This document shows, in pieces, positions 1 through 7,648 of a stretch of 64,000 nucleotides of DNA. The notes beneath the pieces are model-generated. The model was not told where the DNA came from. It made no database searches and worked only from the letters and a program-made list of their open reading frames with translations. Where the stretch lies: contig NZ_JAFBGA010000011.1 in assembly GCF_016909575.1 (NCBI RefSeq), positions 124,001 through 188,000 on the forward strand, written 5' to 3'. The stretch is from Streptomyces sp. HB132. Lineage in GTDB: Bacteria > Actinomycetota > Actinomycetes > Streptomycetales > Streptomycetaceae. How positions within the stretch are numbered: position 1 is the stretch's first letter; each line of letters begins with the position of its first letter. A program made the position numbers and the translations under genes.

Positions 1-607
1 GGTCATCTCCTCGACCTTCGACCGGCCCGCCGAGGACCACACCACGGTCGCCGAGCTCGCCATCGAGCGTGCGAAGCGTCTCGTGGAGCTGGGACACGAC
101 GTGGTGGTCCTGCTGGACTCGATCACCCGTCTGGGCCGCGCCTACAACCTGGCGGCGCCGGCCTCCGGCCGCATCCTGTCCGGTGGTGTCGACTCGACCG
201 CGCTCTACCCGCCGAAGCGCTTCTTCGGTGCCGCGCGGAACATCGAGGACGGCGGCTCGCTGACCATCCTGGCCACCGCGCTCGTCGAGACCGGCTCGCG
301 CATGGACGAGGTGATCTTCGAGGAGTTCAAGGGCACCGGCAACATGGAGCTCAAGCTCGACCGGAAGCTCTCGGACAAGCGCATCTTCCCGGCGGTGGAC
401 GTCGACGCGTCCAGCACGCGTAAGGAAGAGATCCTGCTGGGCACCGATGAGTTGGCCGTGGTCTGGAAGCTGCGCCGGGTGCTTCACGCCCTCGACCAGC
501 AGCAGGCCATCGAGCTGCTGCTGGACCGCATGAAGAAGACGCAGTCCAACGCGGAGTTCCTGCTCCAGATCCAGAAGACGACGCCGGGCAGCGGTAACAA
601 CGACTGA
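1..607 (+). CDS. rho: Transcription termination factor Rho (3' part)
   Basis: The window opens inside this gene. The reading frame from base 2 to the TGA at 605-607 encodes the C-terminal part of the RecA-like ATPase domain of Rho, the RNA-dependent hexameric helicase that ends transcription. Visible landmarks are the Walker B-type stretch VVVLLDSITRLGRAYN, the following ALYPPKRFFGAARN segment, and the conserved end of the motor domain with DRKLSDKRIFPAVDV. The N-terminal actinobacterial extension, the RNA-binding domain and Walker A lie upstream of the window. A strong hairpin follows the stop codon. The family assignment is not in doubt; only the 5' end is missing. Confidence 0.97.
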   Translation, partial: VISSTFDRPAEDHTTVAELAIERAKRLVELGHDVVVLLDSITRLGRAYNLAAPASGRILSGGVDSTALYPPKRFFGAARNIEDGGSLTILATALVETGSRMDEVIFEEFKGTGNMELKLDRKLSDKRIFPAVDVDASSTRKEEILLGTDELAVVWKLRRVLHALDQQQAIELLLDRMKKTQSNAEFLLQIQKTTPGSGNND

Positions 608-628
608 CGTCACCGCGTTCGCGCACAC

Positions 629-670
629 ATGACCGATGCCCCGTCACGGAAGTGACGGGGCATCGGTCAT
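629..670 (+). terminator. Terminator hairpin after rho
   Basis: A perfect 19-bp inverted repeat (629-647 with 652-670) encloses a GGAA tetraloop, starting 21 nt after the rho stop codon. There is no long U-tract, which is usual for Streptomyces terminators. Confidence 0.85.
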
Positions 671-1127
671 GACAGGGCGTCAGCCGCGCGCGTCCCTCGC
701 GGAGTTGCGGTCGCGGGCCCGCATGGCCGGGCGGGCTCCGGGCCCGCCGGACGCAGGCGCGGTCCGGTGCGTCCGTCCACCCGTCGTCGGCTGCCCCGGC
801 GGCCGCGCGGCTCCGGTGACGCGGGGAGGCGGCCGTGGCGGACGTGCCCGCCACGACGAGGAGTGACGAACCTCCCCCGGTGCGATCTTTGCCACACGCG
901 CCGTCGTCCCGAGCCTCGGAGCGGCCACCACGCGTTCGCCCGAAACACCAGGTGGGCGCCGGGTTACCAGCCGGCTCACCCGCTCTCTGCGGCGTTCCTC
1001 CCGCCCGGCGGCGGCCTCAGCCCGCTGTGCAACGCTTCTCGCTGCTCCGGTCGTCCCACCGAGTGACGCCGGACCGCGCCCGTGCACCACGGCAGGGGGT
1101 GAGAGCGAGAAGCGGAAGAGGCAGCGC
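671..1127. other. Intergenic region with no recognisable gene
   Basis: These 457 bases separate the rho terminator from the LCP gene. Several open frames cross it on both strands, but they are overlapping GC-driven frames with Arg/Pro/Ala-rich composition and no matching start context, so none is called. The region presumably holds the promoter and a long leader of the LCP gene. I could not assign a riboswitch or small RNA. Confidence 0.5.
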
Positions 1128-2231
1128 ATGAGCGAGCAGAGCAGAGGCACCGGCCGAATACGCGGCACCGGCGTCCGCCGGCGGACGCCGTCGCGGGCCC
1201 GCAGGGTGAAGAGGATCGCGCTTTGGGGCGCCGCCGCCCTCGTGGTCGTGGGAGGGTCCGGACTCGGGTACGCCTACTTCACGCTCAACGGCAATCTGAA
1301 GGGCGTCGACATCGACGCCGCTCTCGGAGCCGAGCGTCCCGACGACGTGGACAACGGATCGCAGGACATCCTCGTGCTGGGGTCGGACTCCCGCTCCGGC
1401 GCCAACGCGGAGTACGGCGCCGACCAGGGGTCCGCGCGGGCGGACACCGCGATGATCGTCCACGTCAACGAGGGCCACAGCTCCGCGAGCGTGGTCTCGG
1501 TCCCGCGCGACACCCTCGTCGACCGCCCCGCCTGCACGAGCGACACGACCGGTGAACAGGTCGGCGCGGAGCAGCAGGCGATGTTCAACTCCGCCTACGA
1601 GGTCGGCGGGCCGGCCTGCGCGGTGAAGACCGTGGAGTCGATGTCCGGCATCCGCATGGATCACTACGTCGAGGTCGACTTCACCGGGTTCAAGAAGCTC
1701 GTCGACGAGCTGGGCGGCGTGAAGCTCACCACCTCGCAGGCGATCGACGACCCCGACAGCCACCTCGCGCTGAAGCCCGGGACCCACACCCTGAGCGGGG
1801 AGCAGTCACTCGGCCTCGTCCGTACGCGCCACAGCGTCGGCGACGGCAGTGACCTGGGGCGCATCCAGCTCCAGCAGGCGTTCGTCAAGGCGCTGATGGA
1901 CCAGGCGAAGAGCGTCGGTGTGTTCTCGGACCCGAAGACCCTCTTCGGGCTCGCGGACACCGCGACCAAGACCGTCACGACCGACTCCGAACTGGCCTCC
2001 GTCAACAAGCTCACCGGCTTCGCGAACGGGCTCAAGGGCCTCGGCTCGAAGAACGTCGACATGGTCACCCTGCCCGTGGAGTACGACCCCGAGGACCCGA
2101 ACCGGGTGCTGCCCCAGGAGAAGGCCGACGGGCAGGTCTGGGCGGCGCTCAAGCAGGACAGGCCGATACCGAGGTCCGCCACGGCGAAGTCCGCGGGCGA
2201 CAAGGGCGGGGCCGGAGACGTCGTCCGCTGA
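1128..2231 (+). CDS. LytR-CpsA-Psr (LCP) family cell-wall glycopolymer ligase
   Basis: The 367-residue protein has a basic cytoplasmic N-terminus, one membrane segment at about residues 30-50 and an extracytoplasmic LCP domain. The expected LCP signatures are present: the ILVLGSDSRSG block, ADTAMIVHV, SVPRDT with its Arg-Asp pair, the HYVEVDFTGFKKLVDELGG block and the Arg-rich RTRHSVGDGSDLGRIQLQQ helix that contacts the pyrophosphate lipid. LCP enzymes move teichoic-acid-like or other glycopolymers from polyprenyl carriers to peptidoglycan. The ATG is preceded by GAAGAGG at good spacing. It lies between rho and rpmE and carries its own downstream hairpin, so it is probably monocistronic. Its acceptor and donor glycans cannot be read from sequence. 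Confidence 0.9.
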   Translation: MSEQSRGTGRIRGTGVRRRTPSRARRVKRIALWGAAALVVVGGSGLGYAYFTLNGNLKGVDIDAALGAERPDDVDNGSQDILVLGSDSRSGANAEYGADQGSARADTAMIVHVNEGHSSASVVSVPRDTLVDRPACTSDTTGEQVGAEQQAMFNSAYEVGGPACAVKTVESMSGIRMDHYVEVDFTGFKKLVDELGGVKLTTSQAIDDPDSHLALKPGTHTLSGEQSLGLVRTRHSVGDGSDLGRIQLQQAFVKALMDQAKSVGVFSDPKTLFGLADTATKTVTTDSELASVNKLTGFANGLKGLGSKNVDMVTLPVEYDPEDPNRVLPQEKADGQVWAALKQDRPIPRSATAKSAGDKGGAGDVVR

Positions 2232-2235
2232 GGGC

Positions 2236-2276
2236 ACCTTCCGCGAACCTTCCGTCACGGAACGGTCGCGGAACGT
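2236..2276 (+). terminator. Imperfect hairpin after LCP gene
   Basis: An inverted repeat, with TTCCGCGA on the left matching TCGCGGAA on the right and an inner TTCCG/CGGAA stem, starts 5 nt after the LCP stop codon. A few mismatches interrupt it. Position and shape fit a terminator. Confidence 0.6.
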
Positions 2277-2289
2277 TCCCCGTACGCAC

Positions 2290-2316
2290 GGGAATACACA
2301 CGGCCGGGTCCTCGTT
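2290..2316 (+). promoter_or_regulatory. Sigma-R-type promoter of rpmE
   Basis: GGGAAT at 2290-2295, an 18-nt spacer and GTT at 2314-2316 match the Streptomyces sigma-R consensus GGGAAT-N18-GTT exactly. It sits about 100 nt upstream of rpmE. rpmE is a known sigma-R target in S. coelicolor, linking thiol-oxidative stress to the ribosome. Confidence 0.75.
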
Positions 2317-2419
2317 TTGGGAGATACGGCCGGTCCTGGCAGACTGGTACGTCGGCCCCGGTTCACGGACGCGCAATCCGCGCGAACGACCCGGTGCCCT
2401 CCCGAACCTAGGAGACACC

Positions 2420-2644
2420 TTGAAGCGCGAGATTCACCCCCAGTACGTCGAGACGCAGGTCAGCTGCACCTGTGGTGCGTCGTTCACCACCCGGAGCACC
2501 CTCGACAGCGGCGCCATCCGCGCCGACGTCTGCTCCGAGTGCCACCCGTTCTACACGGGCAAGCAGAAGATCCTCGACACCGGCGGCCGCGTGGCCCGCT
2601 TCGAGGCCCGCTTCGGCAAGGCCGCCGGCTCCGCCAGCAAGTAG
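2420..2644 (+). CDS. rpmE: 50S ribosomal protein bL31, zinc-binding type
   Basis: This 74-residue protein is bL31 of the large ribosomal subunit. It begins with the typical MKREIHP and carries the four zinc ligands of the C+ form: C16 and C18 (CTC) and C38 and C41 (CSEC). Translation starts at a TTG at 2420-2422, 4 nt after an AGGAGA ribosome-binding site. The upstream sigma-R-type promoter suggests thiol-stress control, which fits a protein whose zinc site is oxidation-sensitive (family knowledge). A hairpin plus T5 follows the stop, so rpmE is likely transcribed alone, although the downstream prfA operon begins only 150 nt later. Confidence 0.96.
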   Translation: MKREIHPQYVETQVSCTCGASFTTRSTLDSGAIRADVCSECHPFYTGKQKILDTGGRVARFEARFGKAAGSASK

Positions 2645-2654
2645 CGAGCCACTG

Positions 2655-2700
2655 CGCCGGTTCCCGACGCCCTCCACGGGGCGCCGGGACCGGCGTTTTT
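2655..2700 (+). terminator. Intrinsic terminator after rpmE
   Basis: A long GC-rich stem, CGCCGG(T)TCCCG pairing with CGGGACCGGCG around an inner stem, is followed directly by TTTTT at 2696-2700. This is the clearest factor-independent terminator in the window. Confidence 0.88.
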
Positions 2701-2797
2701 CCGGCTGTGCGGCCGGGTGCGCCCCCGTGGCGCGGTACAGGCAGCACACCGTCCAGCAGGCCCGCAGACGTATGACGCAGAAACCAGGAGCCCGAAG

Positions 2798-3874
2798 ATG
2801 TTCGAGGCGGTCGAGGAACTGATCGGTGAACACGCCGATCTCGAGAAGAAGCTCGCCGACCCGTCGGTCCACGCCGACCAGGCCAACGCGCGCAAGCTCA
2901 ACAAGCGCTACGCGGAGCTGACCCCGATCGTCTCCACCTACCGGTCCTGGAAGCGGACCGGTGACGACATCGGGACCGCCCGCGAGTTCGCCGCCGACGA
3001 CCCGGACTTCGCGGCCGAGGTGAAGGTCCTGGAGAAGCAGCGCGAGGAGATCACCGAGAAGCTCCGGCTCCTCCTGGTCCCGCGCGACCCCAGTGACGAC
3101 AAGGACGTGCTCCTCGAGATCAAGGCGGGCGCGGGCGGCGACGAGTCCGCCCTCTTCGCCGGCGATCTGCTGCGCATGTACCTGCGCTACGCCGAGCGCG
3201 TGGGCTGGAAGACCGAGATCATCGACTCCACCGAGTCCGAGCTCGGCGGCTACAAGGACGTCCAGGTCGCCGTGAAGACCAAGGGCGGCAACGGCGCCAC
3301 CGAGCCCGGCCAGGGCGTCTGGGCCCGCATGAAGTACGAGGGCGGTGTGCACCGCGTGCAGCGCGTGCCCTCCACCGAGTCGCAGGGCCGCATCCACACC
3401 TCCGCCGCCGGTGTGCTCGTCACACCCGAGGCGGAGGAGGTCGACGTCGAGATCCACGCCAACGACCTGCGCATCGACGTCTACCGCTCCTCGGGCCCCG
3501 GCGGCCAGTCCGTCAACACCACGGACTCCGCCGTCCGCATCACGCACCTTCCGACGGGTGTCGTCGCCTCCTGCCAGAACGAGAAGAGCCAGCTCCAGAA
3601 CAAGGAGCAGGCCATGCGTATCCTGCGGTCCCGGCTGCTCGCAGCCGCCCAGGAAGCGGCCGAGCAGGAGGCCTCCGACGTACGCCGCAGCCAGGTGCGC
3701 ACCGTGGACCGCTCCGAGAAGATCCGGACGTACAACTTCCCGGAGAACCGCATCTCGGACCACCGCGTCGGCTTCAAGGCGTACAACTTGGACCAGGTGC
3801 TCGACGGTGACCTCGACGCCGTCATCCAGGCCTGCGTGGACGCCGACTCCGCCGCCAAGCTCGCCGCCGCATAA
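2798..3874 (+). CDS. prfA: Peptide chain release factor RF1
   Basis: RF1 recognises UAA and UAG in the ribosomal A site and triggers peptidyl-tRNA hydrolysis. The 358-residue protein has the coiled N-terminal domain, the codon-recognition tripeptide P-S-T at about 191-193 within RVPSTESQGRIHTS (the family's PxT motif), and the catalytic GGQ at 235-237 in SGPGGQSVN. The ATG at 2798 is chosen because CAGGAG lies 7 nt upstream and it matches the family's N-terminus; an in-frame start further upstream would add an unconserved tail. It heads a run with prmC, whose product methylates the GGQ glutamine, so enzyme and substrate are encoded together. Confidence 0.97.
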   Translation: MFEAVEELIGEHADLEKKLADPSVHADQANARKLNKRYAELTPIVSTYRSWKRTGDDIGTAREFAADDPDFAAEVKVLEKQREEITEKLRLLLVPRDPSDDKDVLLEIKAGAGGDESALFAGDLLRMYLRYAERVGWKTEIIDSTESELGGYKDVQVAVKTKGGNGATEPGQGVWARMKYEGGVHRVQRVPSTESQGRIHTSAAGVLVTPEAEEVDVEIHANDLRIDVYRSSGPGGQSVNTTDSAVRITHLPTGVVASCQNEKSQLQNKEQAMRILRSRLLAAAQEAAEQEASDVRRSQVRTVDRSEKIRTYNFPENRISDHRVGFKAYNLDQVLDGDLDAVIQACVDADSAAKLAAA

Positions 3875-3925
3875 GACGCGTAGGACCCGACCCGCCCCGC
3901 CCGTGAACCCGTACGGAGAACCGCG

Positions 3926-4771
3926 ATGAACCTGCTGCTCGCCGAGGTGGCCCAGGCCACCCAGCGGCTGGCCGACGCCGGTGTCCCCTCACCGCGATTC
4001 GACGCCGAGGAACTCGCCGCGTTCGTGCACGGGGTCAAGCGGGGCGAGCTGCACCACGTGCCGGACGCCGACTTCGACGCCCGCTACTGGGAGACGATCG
4101 CCCGCCGCGAGGCCCGCGAACCGCTCCAGCACATCACCGGCCGGGCCTTCTTCCGCTACCTGGAACTCCAGGTGGGCCCCGGTGTCTTCGTGCCGCGCCC
4201 GGAGACCGAGTCGGTCGTCGGCTGGGCGATAGACGCCGTACGTGCGATGGACGTGGTCGAACCGCTGATCGTCGACCTCTGCACCGGGTCGGGCGCGATC
4301 GCGCTCGCCATGGCGCAGGAGGTGCCGCGCTCACGCGTGCACGCCGTGGAGCTGTCCGAGGACGCCCTGAGGTGGACCCGGAAGAACGCAGAGGGGTCCA
4401 GGGTCACCGTCCACCGCGGCGACGCCCTGAGCGCACTTCCCGAGCTCGACGGCCAGGTCGACCTGGTCATCTCCAACCCGCCCTACATCCCGCTCACGGA
4501 GTGGGAGTACGTGGCGCCCGAGGCCCGCGACCACGACCCGCAGATGGCCCTCTTCTCCGGCGAGGACGGCCTCGACACCATCCGCGGCATAGAACGCACC
4601 GCGCACCGTCTGCTCCGTCCCGGCGGGCTCGTCGTCATCGAGCACGCCGACACCCAGGGCGGCCAGGTTCCGTGGATCTTCACCGAGGAGCGGGGATGGG
4701 CGGACGCGGCCGACCACCCCGACCTGAACAGGCGGCCCCGGTTCGCGACGGCCCGCAAGGCCATGCCGTGA
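3926..4771 (+). CDS. prmC: Release factor glutamine N5-methyltransferase PrmC (HemK)
   Basis: PrmC transfers a methyl group from S-adenosylmethionine to the Gln of the GGQ motif in RF1 and RF2. The 281-residue protein has the N-terminal helical domain that holds the release factor, the SAM-binding DLCTGSG at 117-123 and the catalytic NPPY at 184-187. It starts 51 nt after prfA with a GGAG site upstream. Its TGA (4769-4771) overlaps a GTG that opens a possible 20-codon ORF leading into tsaC, so translation is probably coupled along this stretch. Confidence 0.95.
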   Translation: MNLLLAEVAQATQRLADAGVPSPRFDAEELAAFVHGVKRGELHHVPDADFDARYWETIARREAREPLQHITGRAFFRYLELQVGPGVFVPRPETESVVGWAIDAVRAMDVVEPLIVDLCTGSGAIALAMAQEVPRSRVHAVELSEDALRWTRKNAEGSRVTVHRGDALSALPELDGQVDLVISNPPYIPLTEWEYVAPEARDHDPQMALFSGEDGLDTIRGIERTAHRLLRPGGLVVIEHADTQGGQVPWIFTEERGWADAADHPDLNRRPRFATARKAMP

Positions 4772-4830
4772 CCACCGGGACACCGGCACCGCACGATCCC
4801 TACCCGTACATGTCCGAGGAGGCCGGCTGA
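4768..4830 (+). CDS. Possible 20-codon coupling ORF between prmC and tsaC
   Basis: A GTG at 4768 overlaps the prmC stop (GTGA). Its frame runs 20 codons to a TGA at 4828-4830 whose last base is the A of the tsaC ATG. The frame therefore bridges the gap exactly, with overlaps at both ends. The peptide (ending PYMSEEAG) matches no family I know. GAGGAGG inside it is the tsaC ribosome-binding site, so the frame could be incidental. It is listed because the double overlap would let ribosomes pass from prmC to tsaC. Confidence 0.3.
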   Translation: MTTGTPAPHDPYPYMSEEAG

Positions 4831-5477
4831 TGGCACGGCGATACGACTGCAACGACGCGACCGACCGTACGACCGGCCTGCGTGAGGCCGCGTCCGCCGT
4901 CCGCCGCGGCGAACTGGTCGTGCTGCCCACCGACACCGTGTACGGGATCGGTGCGGACGCCTTCAGTTCGGAGGGCGTCGCCGACCTCCTCGACGCCAAG
5001 GGCCGCGGCCGCAACATGCCGACCCCTGTCCTGATCGGCTCCCCGAACACCCTGCACGGCCTGGTCACCGACTTCTCCGAGCAGGCCTGGGAGCTCGTCG
5101 ACGCGTTCTGGCCCGGGGCCCTCACGCTCGTCGCCAAGCACCAGCCGTCGCTGCAGTGGGACCTCGGCGACACCCGTGGCACCGTCGCCGTCCGGATGCC
5201 CCTGCACCCCGTCGCCATCGAACTCCTCACGGAGGTCGGCCCGATGGCCGTCTCCAGCGCCAACCTCACCGGACACCCCTCTCCCGAGGACTGCGACGCC
5301 GCCCAGGAGATGCTCGGCGACAGCGTCTCCGTCTACCTCGACGGGGGCCCGACCCCCGGCATCGTGCCGTCCTCGATCGTCGACGTCACCGGCAGGATCC
5401 CGGTACTCCTGCGGGCCGGCGCCCTCACGGTCGAGGAGCTCCGCAAGGTGGTACCCGACCTCGAGGTGGCCAATTGA
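4830..5477 (+). CDS. tsaC: L-threonylcarbamoyladenylate synthase (TsaC/Sua5/YrdC family)
   Basis: The enzyme makes threonylcarbamoyl-AMP from threonine, bicarbonate and ATP, the first step of the t6A37 modification of ANN-decoding tRNAs. The 215-residue product is a single YrdC domain without the C-terminal Sua5 domain. Diagnostic parts are the N-terminal LPTDTVYGIGADA, the FWPGALTLV segment, GTVAVRMPLHP, and SSANLTGHPSP, which forms the active site. The ATG at 4830 has GAGGAGG upstream and overlaps the previous stop by one base. The downstream phosphatase-like gene overlaps it by 4 nt. The neighbours rpmE, prfA and prmC make this a translation-related block. Confidence 0.93.
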   Translation: MARRYDCNDATDRTTGLREAASAVRRGELVVLPTDTVYGIGADAFSSEGVADLLDAKGRGRNMPTPVLIGSPNTLHGLVTDFSEQAWELVDAFWPGALTLVAKHQPSLQWDLGDTRGTVAVRMPLHPVAIELLTEVGPMAVSSANLTGHPSPEDCDAAQEMLGDSVSVYLDGGPTPGIVPSSIVDVTGRIPVLLRAGALTVEELRKVVPDLEVAN

Positions 5478-6115
5478 CCGCCCCTGAGGGGCGTGGCATA
5501 GCGGGGCGGCACGACACTTTCCGCATCCTCCACGTCAGCACCGGCAACGTCTGCCGCTCGCCCATCACCGAGCGGCTGACCCGCCACGCCCTCGTGGACC
5601 GCCTCGGCGATCCGCTGAGCGGCGGCCTCATCGTGGAGAGCGCGGGGACCTGGGGGCACGAGGGCGCGCCCATGGAGGCCAACGCGGAGGTCGTCCTCGC
5701 CGACTTCGGGGCCGATGCCACGGGTTTCGTCGGCCGCGAACTCCTCGACGAGCACGTGATCCGCGCCGACCTCGTGCTCACCGCCACCCGGGACCACCGC
5801 GCCCAGGTGATCTCCATGGGCCACTCGGCGGGCCTGCGGACCTTCACGCTGAAGGAGTTCACCCGGCTGGTGCGGGCCATAGACCCCGCGACCCTCCCGG
5901 ACGCGCGCGAGGAGGGTGTCGTCGAGCGCGCCCGCGCGCTGGTGCGCGCCGCGGCGGCCCTGCGCGGCTGGCTGCTGGCCCCCACCGCCGAGGCGGACGA
6001 GGTCTACGACCCGTACGGCGCCCCGATCACCTTCTTCCGCTCGGTCGGTGACGAGATCAGTCAGGCGCTCGACCCGGTCATGACCGCGCTCACCGGGGTG
6101 CGCGCCCCCCGCTGA
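5474..6115 (+). CDS. Low-molecular-weight protein tyrosine phosphatase-like protein, catalytic Cys replaced by Ser
   Basis: The 213-residue product has the LMW-PTP fold signature. A strand ILHV is followed by the P-loop STGNVCRSP at about 22-30, and an Asp-Pro (VYDPYG) late in the protein matches the family's general-acid loop. In active LMW-PTPs the P-loop reads C-x5-R-S/T. Here the nucleophile position is Ser22 (AGC codon), while the second Cys, Arg and Ser are kept. The protein may therefore be a pseudophosphatase or a phosphoprotein/nucleotide binder. Start: a TTG at 5474 overlaps the tsaC TGA by 4 nt, and no better in-frame start lies before the P-loop. It is longer than typical LMW-PTPs (about 150 residues). 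Confidence 0.82.
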   Translation: MTAPEGRGIAGRHDTFRILHVSTGNVCRSPITERLTRHALVDRLGDPLSGGLIVESAGTWGHEGAPMEANAEVVLADFGADATGFVGRELLDEHVIRADLVLTATRDHRAQVISMGHSAGLRTFTLKEFTRLVRAIDPATLPDAREEGVVERARALVRAAAALRGWLLAPTAEADEVYDPYGAPITFFRSVGDEISQALDPVMTALTGVRAPR

Positions 6116-6253
6116 GCCACCGCCGGCCCAGGGCGCCGCACCGTGGTGCGCCGACCGGCGTAGGGGCGCGTCCGGCAGCGGGCAGGCACCCGGGGACGGG
6201 CCTACATTGGATCTGACGCCACGCACCCCCCTCCTCCAGGCCCGGAGCCCTCG

Positions 6254-7543
6254 ATGCCGGTCACCACTCCAGCCGCACGCGCGGCCGCGCCACCGTCCTC
6301 CCCGTCCGACACCGCCGTGCCGCAGGACTTCGGCGCCCTGCTCCGCCAGGACCCGGAGATCGGCGGCATCCTGCTCGCCGAGGCCGGCCGTCAGTCGAGC
6401 ACCCTCCAGCTCATCGCCGCCGAGAACTTCACCTCGCCCGCGGTCCTCGCCGCCCTGGGCTCCCCGCTCGCCAACAAGTACGCGGAGGGCTACCCCGGTG
6501 CACGGCACCACGGCGGCTGCGAGCAGGCCGACGCCGTGGAGCGCGCCGCCGTCCGGCGTGCCACGTCCCTGTTCGGCGCCGAGCACGCCAACGTCCAGCC
6601 GCACTCCGGGTCCTCCGCCGTCCTCGCCGCGTACGCCGCGCTGCTGCGGCCCGGCGACACGGTGCTGGCCATGGGACTCCCGTACGGCGGGCACCTCACC
6701 CACGGAGCCCCCGGGAACTTCTCCGGACGCTGGTTCGAGTTCGTCGGCTACGGAGTCGATCCCGACAGCGGGCTCATCGACTACGCCCAGGTGCGCGCCC
6801 TGGCCCGGGCCAGGCGCCCCAAGGCGATCGTCTGCGGCTCGATCTCGTACCCGCGGCACCCCGACTACGAGCAGTTCAGGGACATCGCCGACGAGGCCGG
6901 CGCCTATCTGATCGCGGACGCCGCCCACCCGATGGGGCTGATCGCCGGGGGAGCGGCGCCCAGCCCGGTCCCGTACGCGGACGTGGTGTGCGCCACCACG
7001 CACAAGGTGCTGCGCGGACCGCGCGGCGGCATGATCCTGTGCGGCGTCGAGTTCTCGGAGCGCATCGACCGCGCGGTGTTCCCGTTCACCCAGGGCGGCG
7101 CCCAGATGCACACCGTCGCGGCGAAGGCCGTCGCGTTCGGCGAGGCGGCGACCCCCGGGTACGCGGTCTACGCCCACCGGGTCGTCGCACATGCCCGGGT
7201 CCTGGCGGCCGCCCTCGAGTCCGAGGGCTTCGAGGTCACCACGGGCGGTACGGACACCCACATCGTCGTCGCGGACCCCGCCCCGCTGGGCGTCGACGGC
7301 CGCGTCGCCCGCAACCGGCTCATGGCCGCCGGGATGGTCCTGGACACCTGCGCCCTGCCGTACGGCGACGCGCGCGGGATCCGGCTCGGCACCGCGGCCG
7401 TCACCACCCAGGGCATGGACGAGGACGACATGGCGCGGATCGCCGCGCTGTTCGGCGCGGCCGTACGGGAGGAGGGCGACGCCGGCCGGCTGCGGGCCGA
7501 GGTGCGTGGACTGGCCGAGCGCAATCCGCCGTATCCCGGGTAG
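6254..7543 (+). CDS. Serine hydroxymethyltransferase family protein (divergent paralogue)
   Basis: This fold-type I PLP enzyme (429 residues) belongs to the SHMT family, which interconverts serine and glycine with tetrahydrofolate. Family landmarks are LQLIAAENFTSPAV, the aldimine Lys251 in TTHKVLRGPRGG, SYPRHPDYEQFRDIAD, and GGTDTH. Compared with canonical GlyA, the RYYGGCE active-site segment reads ARHHGGCE (His85-His86 replace two tyrosines), and the PLP-ring segment reads ADAAHPMGLIAGG. An N-terminal extension of about 25 residues is rich in Ala, Pro and Thr. Streptomyces usually carries a second, canonical glyA, so this copy may use another beta-hydroxy amino acid. It starts 138 nt after the phosphatase-like gene. 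Confidence 0.85.
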   Translation: MPVTTPAARAAAPPSSPSDTAVPQDFGALLRQDPEIGGILLAEAGRQSSTLQLIAAENFTSPAVLAALGSPLANKYAEGYPGARHHGGCEQADAVERAAVRRATSLFGAEHANVQPHSGSSAVLAAYAALLRPGDTVLAMGLPYGGHLTHGAPGNFSGRWFEFVGYGVDPDSGLIDYAQVRALARARRPKAIVCGSISYPRHPDYEQFRDIADEAGAYLIADAAHPMGLIAGGAAPSPVPYADVVCATTHKVLRGPRGGMILCGVEFSERIDRAVFPFTQGGAQMHTVAAKAVAFGEAATPGYAVYAHRVVAHARVLAAALESEGFEVTTGGTDTHIVVADPAPLGVDGRVARNRLMAAGMVLDTCALPYGDARGIRLGTAAVTTQGMDEDDMARIAALFGAAVREEGDAGRLRAEVRGLAERNPPYPG

Positions 7544-7648
7544 GCGGAGTGGATGAGCTATGTGCAACCAACACCCGTGGCTCGGTGTCCTTGCTATGGA
7601 GACTAGGGTGTGGGGCTGAGATGGCCGGCGAATTCTGTGGGGCAGCCC

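Noticed and set aside
680..1168. Several overlapping frames on both strands between rho and the LCP gene
   Set aside because: All share the same Arg/Pro/Ala composition, overlap each other, and none has a convincing start or similarity.
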